Below, piece after piece: positions 33,474-44,828 of a DNA stretch of 64,000 bases (positions are counted from its first letter, which is position 1; the number at the start of each line of letters is the position of its first letter). The translations under genes were made by a program, and so were the position numbers. Source of the DNA: Anopheles merus. Taxonomy: Eukaryota > Arthropoda > Insecta > Diptera > Culicidae. The DNA lies in NCBI RefSeq assembly GCF_017562075.2, contig NC_054083.1:39167255-39231254 (forward strand), in the 5' to 3' direction. The notes under the pieces were generated by a model that made no database searches, was not told where the DNA came from, and saw nothing but the letters and a program-made list of their open reading frames with translations.

Positions 33474-34674
33474 ACTGTGCTAACTTTTTATTGAACTTTA
33501 AGTGTTAGTTTTTCCCTATTCCTGTGGTCTTTCAGAAACGGTGTATCGCGTTTTTCCCTGCATCTGGGAATAGTTTTCCAAGACACCGGGTTGTTTGTTT
33601 ACATTCACTGTGTTTCCCTATTATAGTGCTGTCAAACTGTTCCACACTGTTCCGGATAGTGATGGTCGTTGGATGGGATTCATCCGGATCAGTTTATTCT
33701 TGGAAAAATAAAACAAACAAATTTGAAAAAGAGGAAAAAAAAGGAAATTAATTAAAAAAACTGAATTAAATATTGCAAATGATTTTAAACACATGTCGCT
33801 CCATACGAGAAAAAAATCATAGAAATAATGTAAAAGAGATTAGATATTCTGTCTCACGTCCGACTCTAGTATCGCTCTGCGTAATCAATTGTTGATAATT
33901 TTAATCAATTTCTCATGACACTGCATATTTCAGCATGCCAATTCTCACACAGAAACATCGCAATTAAAGAATTTTGTTTCATCCAATGTCACGCAAAATG
34001 GAACAAATTTAACCCATTTGCACAACTCCAGCCTTCAGTGAGTAGGTAGAAATTCTCTCGCCTGCCCTCCCCATGCAATCCCCCTCTCCCTGAAACCCCT
34101 AGCGCTCTATTTGTTGTGACGACGGGGAACGGTCTTTTTTGTTAGTGACATTTGGAATCGGAAAAAGGAGAAAGTATCGCGCCCACCAAAGGTGTACGAG
34201 GAGGGGCCCTGTATCCCTGGTTATCCTTATCATCAACAGAAGCAGCAAGTGCGTATCGTACAGTTTCTGGAAGGTGTTAGGAAAACATGACATCACACCC
34301 ACCGCCCGCCACCTACGTCGACGATTGATACGTTGGCCGGACAGCGGAAACCAGCGGCGAGAGAGTTTTTTGTTGTTGTGAATGTGTGTGCATGTGTGTG
34401 TGCCCGCGGGTGTGTTTAGTGAAGCGGTGTGAAAACAACGGAATTTACACGGCAGATAAAGGCAAGGAGAAATCTAGACCGAAGCGCGCGGTAGATGCGG
34501 ACTTTGGGTGGGTTTGCGCGAGTGCCGAAGCGGGATTATTGTTTTTAACGAAAAGTAGTAGTACAACACGGTGCGGGCGCTACCGGAGCTTCGGGGGAGT
34601 ACTTGTTGCTGCTATATTGCCACTTGCCACTTTACTTTGCGTTCGTGACGTGGCTGCACTAACTTGGGCAAGGC
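33474..34674. other. Divergent promoter interval between EEFSEC (-) and the SLC12A8-type gene (+)
   Basis: About 1.2 kb, AT-rich near EEFSEC and GT-rich near 34380-34420. The start regions of both divergent genes lie here. The frame from 34386 that runs on into the transporter passes through leader and intron and is not the main protein start. Confidence 0.55.
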
Positions 34675-37098
34675 ATGCCCAACGGGACGAATGTGGACTG
34701 GTCCAGGTGAGCGTGAAGGGACTGGTCCCCCGCAATGTGACACTGTTGAAGGTACTGTTTTTCAAACCACTCACATTACCTTCTCAATTCTCAATTTGCA
34801 GGTATGGGCTTGGTAGCGATGATTCATCGCCGACCGAACGGAACCGTGTGCACGGCCAGCGGTCCGGCGGGGGCGGCGGCGGCTTCGTTGATCTGGGCAA
34901 CGAGTACGACTACGGTGCCGGCGGGCATCACGCGTCCGGGCGGGATGAAATCTTCGCCGAGGATCAGGGCGACAAGCCGTGGTGGAGGAGCAACTTCTTC
35001 ATCTCGCAGCCGGTGCTGTTTGGCACGTGGGACGGCGTGTTTACCTCCTGCCTGATCAACATCTTCGGCGTGATCGTGTTCCTGCGGTCCGGCTGGATCG
35101 TGGCCGAGGCGGGCATCATGCATGCCATCCTGATCGTGTTTTGTGCGGTCGGCATCGCGCTCGTGTCCGTACTGTCGGCCGTCGGTATCTGCGAACGGTG
35201 CAGGGTGGAGAGCGGAGGCGTCTACTTCCTGATTGCCCACACGCTCGGCTCGCGGTTCGGTGGCTCGCTCGGGCTGCTGTACTGCTTCGGGCAGGCCGTG
35301 GGCTGTGCGCTGAATGTTCTCGGTTTCGGTGAATCGATCGCCGGGCTGGTCGGGCTGGAGGGCAACCAGTGGGCGATTCGTGGCTTTGCCATCGCCGCCG
35401 TCCTGCTGCTCGGCGTGATCAATGTGGCCGGCGTGAAGTGGGTCGTTAAGCTGCAGTTTGCGCTGCTGATCGTGATACTGATGTCCGCGCTGGACTTTAT
35501 GGTGGGCAGCTTCATCGGGGAAGCGCCCGAGCACGGTTTCGACGGGTGGGGATCGGGCAACATGGGACTGAACCTGTGGTCCGCCTACACGGAAGGCACC
35601 TCATGGTTTACCGTGTTCGGTGTGTTCTTCCCGACCATCACGGGCATCCTTTCCGGCATCAATATGAGCGGCGATCTGCGCGCCCCATCGACGGACATCC
35701 CAAACGGTACGCTGGCCGCCCTCAGCACCTCCACGTTCCTGTACATGGTGTTTATACTGTTTCTTGGCGCGACGTGCCAGCGGAGCCACCTGCTGACGGA
35801 CTACCAGATTGCGGTGCAGGTGTCGGCGGTCGAGTTCCTGCTGCTGGCCGGCATCTACGTGTCGAGCATGTCGTCCTGCCTCGGCGCGATGTACGGTACG
35901 CCGCGCGTGCTGCAAAGTATCGCCAATGAGAACGTCATTCCCGGTATCGGCAAGCTCGGCAAGGGACGCGGCCCGAACAAGGTGCCGCTGTACGCGATGG
36001 CGGTAGTGGCCGGTGTCACGACCACGTTCATCATTATCGGCGACATTAACACGCTGGCCCCGATCGTCACGATGCCGTTCCTGTTGACGTACGCCTGCAT
36101 CGACTACTCGTACTTTGCACTGGCGCAAACGTTCGACATACAGAACAACCGCGAGGAGCGGTTCCGGATACAGGCGCAGAGTCCGCTGTACGAGACCCGC
36201 AACTACGGCGCGACGGGCGACTATCACGAAAACAACGATCTCGATCAGCTGTTCCCCGAGCGGACGCGTCACAAAAATCTAGGTGTAAGTGGAAGTGTGC
36301 ACACTGTGCTTATTGGAGCTCTTTTATAAGCCGTACCGTTTTTCCGTTGCAGACCCCGTCCAACTCACCACAACATGTGCCTTCAAATGCGGCAACCAGC
36401 GCACGACCACAGCAACCAAATGGAATACCTCACAGCTCGTCGATTACCAGCGCCGATTCGGAAGTGGTGTTCCGCGATGGCACCAACAGTGCGAACAATG
36501 CCAACTCCGTGGGCGAAGCGGACGACGAGCCTATCGCACCGATTCGACCACCCATTCACTCCAAGACTAAAAACTGGTACTCCGGTTTCTGCAATCGGTG
36601 GGCCTCTTTAATTGGGGTAAGTGCAGCCCATCTCGACCTTGTCTTCGTTGCCATGGCAACTGACAAAAAACATCCTCTTTCGTTTCCAGGCTGGCATAAA
36701 AATTCTCGTCATGCTGCTAGTAAGCTGGGTGTACGCACTGATCTGCATCGGGACCGTATTTATCGTCTGGTTCTATGTCGGTACGGCGAATCCAGCAGTG
36801 AAGCCGGGCCTGGCACATGAGTTCCGCTTCTTTGTGTGGTTAAAAAATGTCGTTTTCCGCTGCTTTGGGTAAGTCGTTCAATACTAGCACCTTTACAGAT
36901 GTTATTAACGATACATAAAATCCCCCTTTTGATTCTAGAAAACGTATGCACGATTACGAACAGGTCGTAGTTACCCAAACCTGCCCGAACGTAAACCTCG
37001 CGTCTGCTCAACTGAACGAAGAAAATGAAGACTTTGCCTCCCGGCGGCGATACCATCAGACTGCAGTCGTGCAGGGAAGGTACGTGGATGAAGTGTGA
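34675..37098 (+). CDS. SLC12A8-type cation-chloride cotransporter family member (CCC9)
   Basis: Five exons: 34675-34706, 34802-36284, 36353-36616, 36690-36868 and 36939-37098. They total 2118 nt and 705 aa (human SLC12A8 is 714). The start ATG at 34675 begins MPNGTNVDWS and has an in-frame TAA 13-15 nt upstream (34660). The core, about residues 70-455, has some ten hydrophobic segments. It contains PVLFGTWDGVFTSC, GVYFLIAHTLGSRFGG and FTVFGVFFPTITGILSG, which are amino-acid permease/CCC motifs closest to SLC12A8. A hydrophilic loop rich in Ser, Asn and Pro separates the core from a C-terminal hydrophobic pair (594-624). The tail NEENEDFASRRRYHQ is conserved with the human C-terminus (ENADFATRDRYHH). 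The transported substrate of this subfamily is debated (polyamines, amino acids and nicotinamide mononucleotide have been proposed). Confidence 0.94.
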
Positions 37099-38618
37099 AC
37101 GGAAAAAAGTAGGCACAAAGTGGAGAGAGATGTTATTTGTAGGGAGGCAGCCATTAGCAGCAGCACCCTCAAGAAGGCGCTTATAACGCAAAAAAAAAAA
37201 ACAAATGAGAAACTCCTTTTACTAGCCACAGACCAGTAAGTACACGGTCTGCTCCGTTGTAAACGATGTAACCCCCCCCCCCAAACCCTCGTTTTTGTGT
37301 AACCTACGTGTAACCCGCCGTATATGATAATCGATCGCCAAAGTGTATTGATGATGGAAAGCGCTGTGGATGGAAAAGCGTAGATTGGTTGTAAATTCTC
37401 AAAGCGTCTCCACAAAAAAAAGTTCAATGTAAAACATATTTAGTCCACTGTATAGGAGATTGTAACAAGCAATATCGAGCATTACACATCAAAATGTCCA
37501 ACGTATCACTAACGCGCACGTACGCAACAAATAACGGACAAAATTGATTAGAGAGAAAAGGGAATGATCAGTCATCTAAACACAAGAAACCGTAGTATAG
37601 GATCAACAAATGAAATTATGTGTACATACGAAGAAGAAGGTATCGTTGTTTCCTTCCCTATTGTGTTGCAGCTTACAACTACTAGCGTAAGAATTGTACA
37701 TTGAGTTTGTCCTTTTAAATAACGCATTTCCAGCTAATTTATTAACGTACCCTCCCGACGACCAGCGCAAACTAATTCCCCTCGTCTAGTGCAGCATTAA
37801 AAATTACGTTCCAGTGAAAGCTAACGTTGAGATTAGAACAAACTATTAGTAACCTATGTTTTGCCACTGGGCAGATGGCGTAATAGTGGCCAAACGTTTC
37901 ATTGTTTGGCATACAGTATTGCTTTTTCTTCTGGCACATTGGCTTGCGAGTGCTCCTCACGAACTGCCCTGCCCTGTCGATTCCAGGTAGATAGACTGCT
38001 TAAAAATCAATCCAACCATCCCCCGGGGGAAGCGTATCGGTGGAACCAATCTAAGATAAGTACAATTAATGGATATAAACTTTATACGTTTCGGTTCGTC
38101 CGTGAGAACGAGAGAACAATAAATATGCAAGTGATTCCTTTCTATTGTTATTCGGACGATCGTAAAGCATTGAACGCCCCCCATTGGTACCACTTGGGAT
38201 GTACTAACGCTGTGTAAAAAAAAATTAAATAAATATAACTTTATGACAATGTAAGACAACACGTTGCTTAGCACTGTAAGGAGGAAAGAAATTAAAAAAG
38301 GTACCTTCGGATAACTTTGGACCGTTGGAAGATACCGGAAAAGGAATACGATTGCATTAGTAAGCTTTTAGAAAAACTTTATTTTGTTGTACATAGTAAG
38401 TTACGCGCGTGTATTAATATAAACAGTTACATCCTAAGATAGTTCGTTTGTTACGATACCAGCTACCAGCCATTTTTTCTCCTCCCGCTGTGCCGTCTAG
38501 TACACCAAGCGGGGTTGCCACCACAGACACACACATACAGACATACATCCCACACACTTTCATCACTCCTTGACGTCGGAACGCACTGTCCAACCGTCTC
38601 TCAAACCGAGTGCTACTA
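37099..38618. other. 3' UTR of the SLC12A8-type gene and intergenic DNA; MED10 poly(A) signal
   Basis: No coding exon recognised. A minus-strand AATAAA at 38383-38378 is a plausible MED10 poly(A) signal about 240 nt past its stop. Frames at 37860-38220 lack codon bias. Confidence 0.55.
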
Positions 38619-39011
38619 CTATTCGTCGCCCCGAATTGCCTTGTACTTGCTGATCTCCACCGGGAACGTTTCGCTCAGCTCCTTCATCAGGTTGCTCTTG
38701 AACTTGCGGTACGAGTCAATCTTGCCCTTCACTTCCTCGTTCTTCGTGAGCGCCTTATCGATGCAGTCCTTCGTGTAGAGCTGCGGATTGCGCCCCTGGT
38801 CGATGTAGTCGAACACCTCCAGCGGCACGTTCACGTCGATCTGGTTCTTCAGCTTGTCGATCTCCTGCAGCCCGGTCACGAGCGACTGTATCTTCTGGTT
38901 CAGCACATTCTGGCCCTGGGGCTGGAAGTCGCTCACGATGATGCGGATCTGGCGCACGTTCTCGATGAACATTTCCAGATGATTTTCCAGGTTTTCCAAC
39001 GGCGAAGTCAT
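38619..39011 (-). CDS. MED10: Mediator complex subunit 10
   Basis: A single-exon gene of 130 aa, close to the family size (human MED10 is 135 aa). The N-terminal helix MTSPLENLENHLEMFIENVRQ and the block GLQEIDKLKNQIDVNVPLEV are typical of MED10/Nut2, followed by the conserved FDYIDQGRNPQLYTKDCID. MED10 belongs to the Mediator middle module, which bridges transcription factors and RNA polymerase II in the nucleus. The protein is almost entirely helical. The next gene (SMNDC1) is on the same strand 588 bp upstream with its own poly(A) candidate, so the two are separate transcription units. Confidence 0.97.
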   Translation of the reverse strand: MTSPLENLENHLEMFIENVRQIRIIVSDFQPQGQNVLNQKIQSLVTGLQEIDKLKNQIDVNVPLEVFDYIDQGRNPQLYTKDCIDKALTKNEEVKGKIDSYRKFKSNLMKELSETFPVEISKYKAIRGDE

Positions 39012-39259
39012 CTTGAAGGGGCAAGTATTTTCGGAGACGAAGCAGAAAAAAGGGCAACCGTACGACCGCGGGTGGATTTATTTGTGAAGAATGTTTTGAT
39101 TTCACTCGCATCGTACGTCAAACCTTTTTTCTTCTTCATTTGAGTTTAACACTTCGAGTTCAGTACTTCAACTCGGGTTAGCCTTAACCAGCAGTAGCAG
39201 AGGGCTTTAGGGTTACAAATAAAAAAATAAAAAATCAGCAGCTTTTAACTAATTTTTGT

Positions 39260-39265
39260 TTTATT
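39260..39265 (-). promoter_or_regulatory. Candidate poly(A) signal of SMNDC1
   Basis: AATAAA on the minus strand, about 335 nt past the SMNDC1 stop and before the MED10 start. Confidence 0.5.
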
Positions 39266-39598
39266 AGTAGTATCATAATGATAATTTCCACCCACTCAGT
39301 ATGCTCGCAACACGTATCCAAATTGCTCGTCCTGGAATACAAATCCTTCACCAGCAAGGAGGTTTCTGCCGGAACTGCGATGGCAAAGACGGATCATTTC
39401 ACTGTGTAAAATGATTAGGTAAAAAGGTGTAGACAAACTGCACACAAGCGTATGTGCGTGTGTGTGTGTGTGTGTGCAGTAATCTTAATTTCTAAGCCAT
39501 ATCAAGAATTTACTTCGATTGAAAAAAGAAAGCAGAACGATTCGTGTGGAGCACTCGAGCTCTCAGCCCCACGCTCGTTCGTGCCAGCAAAAACGTCC

Positions 39599-40477
39599 CT
39601 AAACACCTTTCCTGTACTTTTCTCCGTGTGAAAACTCCGTCATCGGTTTGCCGGACACACCGCAGGTACCGATACCGACCCGACCGTTAACATTTTCGGG
39701 CGAAGCAAAAATACTCTTCGGTTTCACGCCACCGGACTTTTTCGATGATTTGGCGGTAAACTGAAGCCATTTGTTCTTCTCGCATTCCCGTTCCTCCTCC
39801 AGCTCCTTGAATCGCTGGATTTTTTTCATCTTCTTTTTCTTCAGGTATTCCTTCTGATTGTGCCGCATGCGTCTGCAAAGAAATGTTTAGCGCATATGAG
39901 CTCCCAAAATGCCTGCCTGCGTAGAGGCGGTTTCCACTCACTTGTTACTGTTGGCGGGAAACACCTCGTTCCGAGTCTTTGGCTCCTTCAGCTCGCTAAT
40001 CGTGGTGTTGCTCCGGTTCTGGTACGCCTCAAACACGATGTTCACCTCGCCCGTTTCCGAGATCGACTCTATGGTAGCATCATAGTACTGACCGTCTTCA
40101 ATCCACTTAGCAGAACATTTATCACCCACCTTCCATACCTTCGCTGGCTTTGGCTGCTTCTTGTCCGCACCCGAGACGCCCTCGTAGTAGCTGCTGGTGG
40201 CCGGCTCAATGTACGACGACTTTTTCTGTTCCGGTTCCTGCTGCGCCTTTATCAGATCCTTCGTCAGTTCGATCACCTCGTTCAGGTCCTCCTTCAGCTT
40301 GAGCAGTTCCGAGTTCTCCGGATCTGTTAGCAGGGCAGCTTCGACCTAGGGTGACGAAAACCGGAGCGCTGCATTAGTATACTGTGGCTTCACTAATAGC
40401 ACCCTTTACCGCCATTTAGCACATGCTAATATTACCTGCTGTAGCTGCAGCTTGTAATTCTGCAAATCGTCTGCCAT
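39599..40477 (-). CDS. SMNDC1: Survival motor neuron domain-containing 1 (splicing factor SPF30)
   Basis: Three exons, 40477-40436, 40345-39942 and 39872-39599, encode 239 aa (human SMNDC1 is 238). The N-terminus MADDLQNYKLQLQQVEAAL is the family helix, followed by a coiled-coil stretch. A Tudor domain lies at about residues 83-135 (VGDKCSAKWIEDGQYYDATI...). Its aromatic residues W, Y, Y and F are those that bind symmetric dimethylarginine on Sm proteins. The C-terminal third is basic (KEYLKKKKMKKIQRFKELEE) and ends with conserved GVSGKPMT. The protein is needed for tri-snRNP entry into the spliceosome. Its start faces a plus-strand gene at 40965 across about 490 bp, suggesting a bidirectional promoter. 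Confidence 0.97.
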
Positions 40478-40964
40478 TTTGGGGTACTATCAACCGAGAT
40501 TCACCTAGTTTATTGGGTTTGTTTTCAGTTTTTAGCTGCAGCAGGAGCGATCGCTTCGATACAGCAACATCAATCTTTTCTTCTTTTTATTTTCCTAGAA
40601 AGTTCATGTCAACCTGCCCGTACAACATGGCGAGGAGTTTTGACGTACGAATATCGCTGCATCTCGCTCATTTTTTTTACCCTTCCTTTACTCGTTTTAA
40701 AGTGCGGTTTTGTGCCCCCCTCGCCCATTTAACTTCTAATTTTGCTCAATTGGTGCTCGAACCGTCCAAAAGTGTGGATGTGTGTGTGTGTGATCAACCG
40801 TGTAGGAAGTGGCAAGCATGATTGTGTACGTGTGATCTTCTTGTAGCGAACGACGATGGCATCGGTTTCAGCTGTCATTAATTTGGCTTTAGTGATTGAC
40901 GAAAGAAGAAAATAAATTTAGCGCTGTGTTGTTTTACGGAAATTTGTTGATTTTTTTCAGTAAA

Positions 40965-41985
40965 ATGGCTACACAACCAATGAAGAGGAGCAGAAAAGTT
41001 ACTTCCCGGCGGAACAAGAAGCTTGCAGCTATGTCCACGGAGTATGATCGGCAGAACATGTTGGATGAAGAGGATGCGGGAACAAGCGGGATGGCGCACC
41101 GTAATATCGGTGAGTTAAACTATATTAACTCACTATAAACTAAACATATGGCTTGTATTCGTTTGGGTATGTTATTTGTTAGGATCAGTGATCAGATCAG
41201 TATTGTAATGGTAGCGACATGACGGCCGAAGTGAACCGACCGGTACCGAATGTAACAACGTATTTTGTTGCAACGCGTAGGATCTCAATTCAAAAAGACA
41301 CACGCAAAAATCAGCGTTCCGAAAAGACCAATATGAAACCATATAACACATCCGGTGGCTAGCAAATTTGATACAAAATGTTTGATCTGTAGCGACCAGA
41401 GCGCCATCTGGTGCGCACACCTAGAAACCGACCAAAATGTTTAACGGGCTAGTTAGGCAGGGACTGCACACAAAGCTAGAGCAGGACAAACAGTGGTAGC
41501 ATGCTGCACCGCAGCTATAAAAACGGTGGCTTGCTCCATACACGCTCTCTCTCGTCCTAAACGTTTTAACATCGACACGCGCGTATCCGTCCGGCTTAAC
41601 CGATACATTCTCTTCTCCGGCAACTCTCGAACGAACAACACTAATTTTCGCGTCTCTCCCGAACTCACCGTTCCGCGGCTTAAAAGAAAAAGGAATAAAT
41701 CGAATTCTACCAAAACGTAGTTCGCAAGGCGTGTTGCGTATCTTTTTAAAAAATTAGGGACCACATTTGTGGCGCCCCTAAAGATCTAAAGCATTACATT
41801 TACATTATAAGATGTGTAAACAACACGTTTGCCTCATCGTTCTAGGTGGACTATTCACAGTTGAGCACGTAGGAAAGGTGACTAGGCCTGCTTGCCATCC
41901 GTCTACGTCTGTCTTGGTCGCAGCTCAACCTGATCCAGCCCTGGAGTGCGATTCAGCTCACCGTGATGTGCGCTATGGCCCGTAA
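40965..41985 (+). CDS. Small unidentified gene, two-exon model
   Basis: Exon 1 coding part 40965-41109: the ATG follows a textbook acceptor (poly-T then CAG at 40958-40960), so a 5' UTR intron is likely. A GTGAGT donor follows at 41110. The 48 residues are strongly basic then acidic (KRSRKVTSRRNKK, then DEEDAGTSG), resembling a nuclear protein N-terminus. The simplest continuation is an acceptor TTCTAG at 41845 and exon 41846-41985. That keeps phase and gives 94 aa in total, but the second exon is not recognisable and the intron would contain a possible LTR. Exon 1 is probably real; exon 2 is speculative. I do not recognise the family. Confidence 0.4.
41388..41766 (+). mobile_element. Possible LTR of a retrotransposon
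   Basis: The stretch starts TGTAGC and ends CCACA, with TATAAAAA at 41516 and AATAAA at 41693, the order expected of U3-R-U5. It is followed by TGGCGCC at 41770-41776, a sequence typical of a tRNA primer-binding site next to a 5' LTR. No second LTR, internal coding region or target-site duplication is visible, so this would be a truncated remnant. The exact left end is a guess. Confidence 0.35.
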
Positions 41986-42000
41986 TGTCTTTCGGATCAA

Positions 42001-42145
42001 CCCGTTAGATGCAAGAAAGCATAAGCGATTCAGACCCGGTGGGGCGCGAGTTCGAGTCGGAATCGAACCAAAATAGGTTCAAGACCCGACCTAAACTCGC
42101 CTCAACAATGGGTCGTAGTCATTTATGATTTCTTGCATCAACCGT
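42001..42145. repeat. Imperfect inverted repeat (about 70-bp arms)
   Basis: The left arm begins GTTAGATGCAAGAAAGCATAA. The right arm, reverse-complemented, begins GTTGATGCAAGAAATCATAA. The resemblance continues for about 65-70 bp at roughly 70-75% by eye, around a short loop. GAGTTCGAGTC in the left arm resembles a pol III B box. It could be a foldback element or paired tRNA-like SINE fragments. Confidence 0.6.
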
Positions 42146-43187
42146 TTGGGTTGACACTCGTTGATTCCGACTCCGACCTTGCGGACCTGCTGCACCCATG
42201 GCCTCTGTGGAAGGAGACAGCCATGACAATGGGCCTTCGTAAAACGGTTGACACACTTCTCGTCTTTGTAGACACGACGTTGAGCACGTGAAGGAACGGA
42301 TCTCCAAAGAAGACAAAGAAGTTCTATATGATCATTAGCAGAACTGGCACGAAATAAATACATTAATAAAAGCACCGTTAAAAGTTCAATACCAGCTTTA
42401 ATCGATTCCTTCAGCGTCAAGGTCACCAGTAAATGAAGACAGTGCATAAAAAGCCACCGCCGGATCAGCTGATGCAATAGCGGAACATGTATGAGTCAGA
42501 CGGCGGAACGCAGATGCTTATATGGCACACATATGGAATCAAGGAGCCCTGGAAGACAATGAGGGAGAGGTGGTGGGAATATTGGCGAGAATTGTTTTTT
42601 TTCTATTTAATTTTGTCCACCAACATATTCGCGCACGAGTGCGAGCTTTTTGGTGGCCGTCTTGAACCCTCAAAAACCCTCACAACGCCTTCCAATAATG
42701 CTCGCCAGCGAGGGAAAGGCTGCGCTCTGGCACCAATCGAACGCGACATCCGACTCGAACACACCCATATAATCATATAAAGGTGCATTGTCAGACACAA
42801 ACAAACAAACAAGACAAATATGTCAAATCCCATACATTTTTCATGTTCGATTGGTGCTAGAACGCCGGGAAAATCGTACCGATTTGGAGCGTTGACGAGC
42901 TCGTTTTTACGCAGCGGGAAAGAGCTGCAGATTTGTCCGTTTGGAGCACGCCCGCAGAGTACGTGCAGAAATATTGCCAATTTTTCAGTTGACAGTTGAC
43001 AGTGCCCACCGTCCCGTCATTTGTCATTTGGTTCGCCAGCTAGGTAGAGCAAAGAGAGCAAAAAAAAATCGCGTCGGCAATAGGCAGCACCGTGTTGTTC
43101 GCGTTCGTTTTATCTGTACGTGATTAAGTTATTATTCCCATTCTGGAGTGTTTGTGTGTTTGAGCGAAGATAGAAATCTAGACGACG
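42091..43187. other. Repeat-rich interval upstream of peflin
   Basis: Contains a 128-codon minus-strand frame (42477-42091) with a hydrophobic N-terminal half but no recognised family. It also contains a short inverted repeat (42726-42742 / 42845-42861) and the peflin leader after about 43000. No gene can be supported. Confidence 0.4.
42726..42861. repeat. Short inverted repeat with 17-bp arms
   Basis: TCTGGCACCAATCGAAC at 42726-42742 pairs with the reverse complement TCTAGCACCAATCGAAC at 42845-42861, with one mismatch. Weaker resemblance continues outward. It may mark a decayed DNA transposon. Confidence 0.55.
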
Positions 43188-44250
43188 ATGGCTTATCAGG
43201 TGAGTGCCAGTCGATTTTGGCTTGTTTGATAAAAGCTGACGTGTTGTTTTGCCCCATTCCCTCTGTTTGGGGGGAGGGTGCACCTGACCCGTCCGTCACT
43301 GTGGTGATTTATTTACGCGACTTTTGCGATGCTAACTAGATTGATAGAGAGCCCCAACATTGGGCCAAACTTCTGGAATGGTGTGAATCATTGGTGCACA
43401 CTTGATTCTCCCCCTCCCATGCGTTCGTGTATGTGTGTATACGCCCAGCTTTATTCATTCTAATTGTGTCGTTTCGTGTGTCTCGACGGGACGTTTTCTA
43501 ACAGGGAGGATACCCGCAACAACAGTATGGAGGCTATGGACAAAACCCGGCTGCAGCGGGCGGGTACGGAGGCGGTTACGGTGGTTACGCACCGCCACCG
43601 CAGCAACCGCCCGTCAATCCGGAAATCCAGAACATTTTCCGCAACATCGACAAAGACAACACAGGCCGCATCAACAACCGGGAGCTGCAGCAAGCGCTGA
43701 TCAATGGACGGGGCGACCACTTCTCCGACATGGCCTGCAATTTGATGATCAGTGAGTTTTTGTGCTTGCGCGCGCGAGTGTGTGTAATGTGAGCGGTAGT
43801 GCTTGAGGAATTGCTGATGACTCAACTGTACCGGTTCTTTGCTCTGTTCCGTTTCTCTCATTCCCCGGTTCGTGTATAGGCATGTTCGATCGCAACAAGA
43901 CCGGCACGGTCGACATCTACGACTTTGAGAAGCTGTACAACTACATCAACCAGTGGCTGCACGTGTTTAAGAACTTCGATCGCGACGCATCCGGCCACAT
44001 CGAGGAGTCCGAGCTGACCCAAGCGCTGACGCAGATGGGTTTCCGCTTTTCGCCCCAGTTCATACAGTACCTGATTGCGAAAAACGATCCCATCAACCGG
44101 AAGGAAATCTCGGTCGACCAGTTCATCGTGACGTGCATCCAGATACAGCGCTTTACCGACGCGTTCCGCGTCCGGGATACCGAACAGAAGGGCATCATTA
44201 CGATCGGGTTCGAGGACTTTCTCGGCATCGCGCTCTCCATGTGTTCCTAA
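43188..44250 (+). CDS. Peflin-like penta-EF-hand protein
   Basis: Three exons, 43188-43199 (only four codons), 43505-43751 and 43880-44250, encode 209 aa. The N-terminus is Gly/Tyr/Gln/Pro-rich (GGYGGGYGGYAPPPQQPP), as in peflin and ALG-2. EF-hands follow: DKDNTGRINNRE, DRNKTGTVDIYD and DRDASGHIEESE are canonical Ca2+ loops. Two degenerate hands complete the penta-EF fold used for dimerisation. The C-terminal VRDTEQKGIITIGFEDFL favours peflin over ALG-2. Peflin heterodimerises with ALG-2 and modulates Ca2+-dependent COPII export at ER exit sites. The short first coding exon is followed by a 305-bp intron. A foldback MITE lies 579 bp downstream, probably in or near the 3' UTR. Confidence 0.93.
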
Positions 44251-44828
44251 AACTGTGCCGGCGGGGACAGTCAGGCCGAATGAACTTCGATGCTCCTAAC
44301 CTAACCGCTATCGTTTCCACACACACACACACACACTGAGACACACATACACACACACACTTGGACACGGACACACAGCCGACACAACACATCAACACAA
44401 ACACGGGGCAGCGATAAAAGTAAAGCACGGTAATGATTCACTGTTAAAGTATTCTACTAACGGACAAAGCGACAAAGCGACAACACAAAACCAGGATGTG
44501 TGTGTGTGAAGATGTGTGAAGTACGGAAAGACCTGGCCCGGAGAGGATGGACGATACCGGATGTTTGTCTGGATGAGCCTTATTCAGTTGAATGAAATAC
44601 GCTTTTGTGAGAATCAAAAAGAACGAACACTCAGATGGAGAGGAAAGGAACTCGCTGAAATGGGGGGGAATCACCCGCAAACCAAGCGGACGCAGACGCG
44701 AAACAATCAGTGCAACAAATGATGCCCAAGCAAAAGTACTGTAAACCCGGTTAACATTCATTAACTTATTCCTCATGCCCGTAACACCAATAATAATCAT
44801 CGTATCGTAGTGAAGCAGAAAGGTGTAA

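Noticed and set aside
34824..36272. Long minus-strand frames opposite the SLC12A8-type exon 2
   Set aside because: Charged, His/Arg/Gln-rich shadows of a membrane-protein exon.
42091..42477. A 128-codon minus-strand frame with a hydrophobic N-terminal half
   Set aside because: It begins inside and overlaps an inverted repeat. No receptor or transporter motif is visible and codon use is unbiased. Kept only as part of the interval description.
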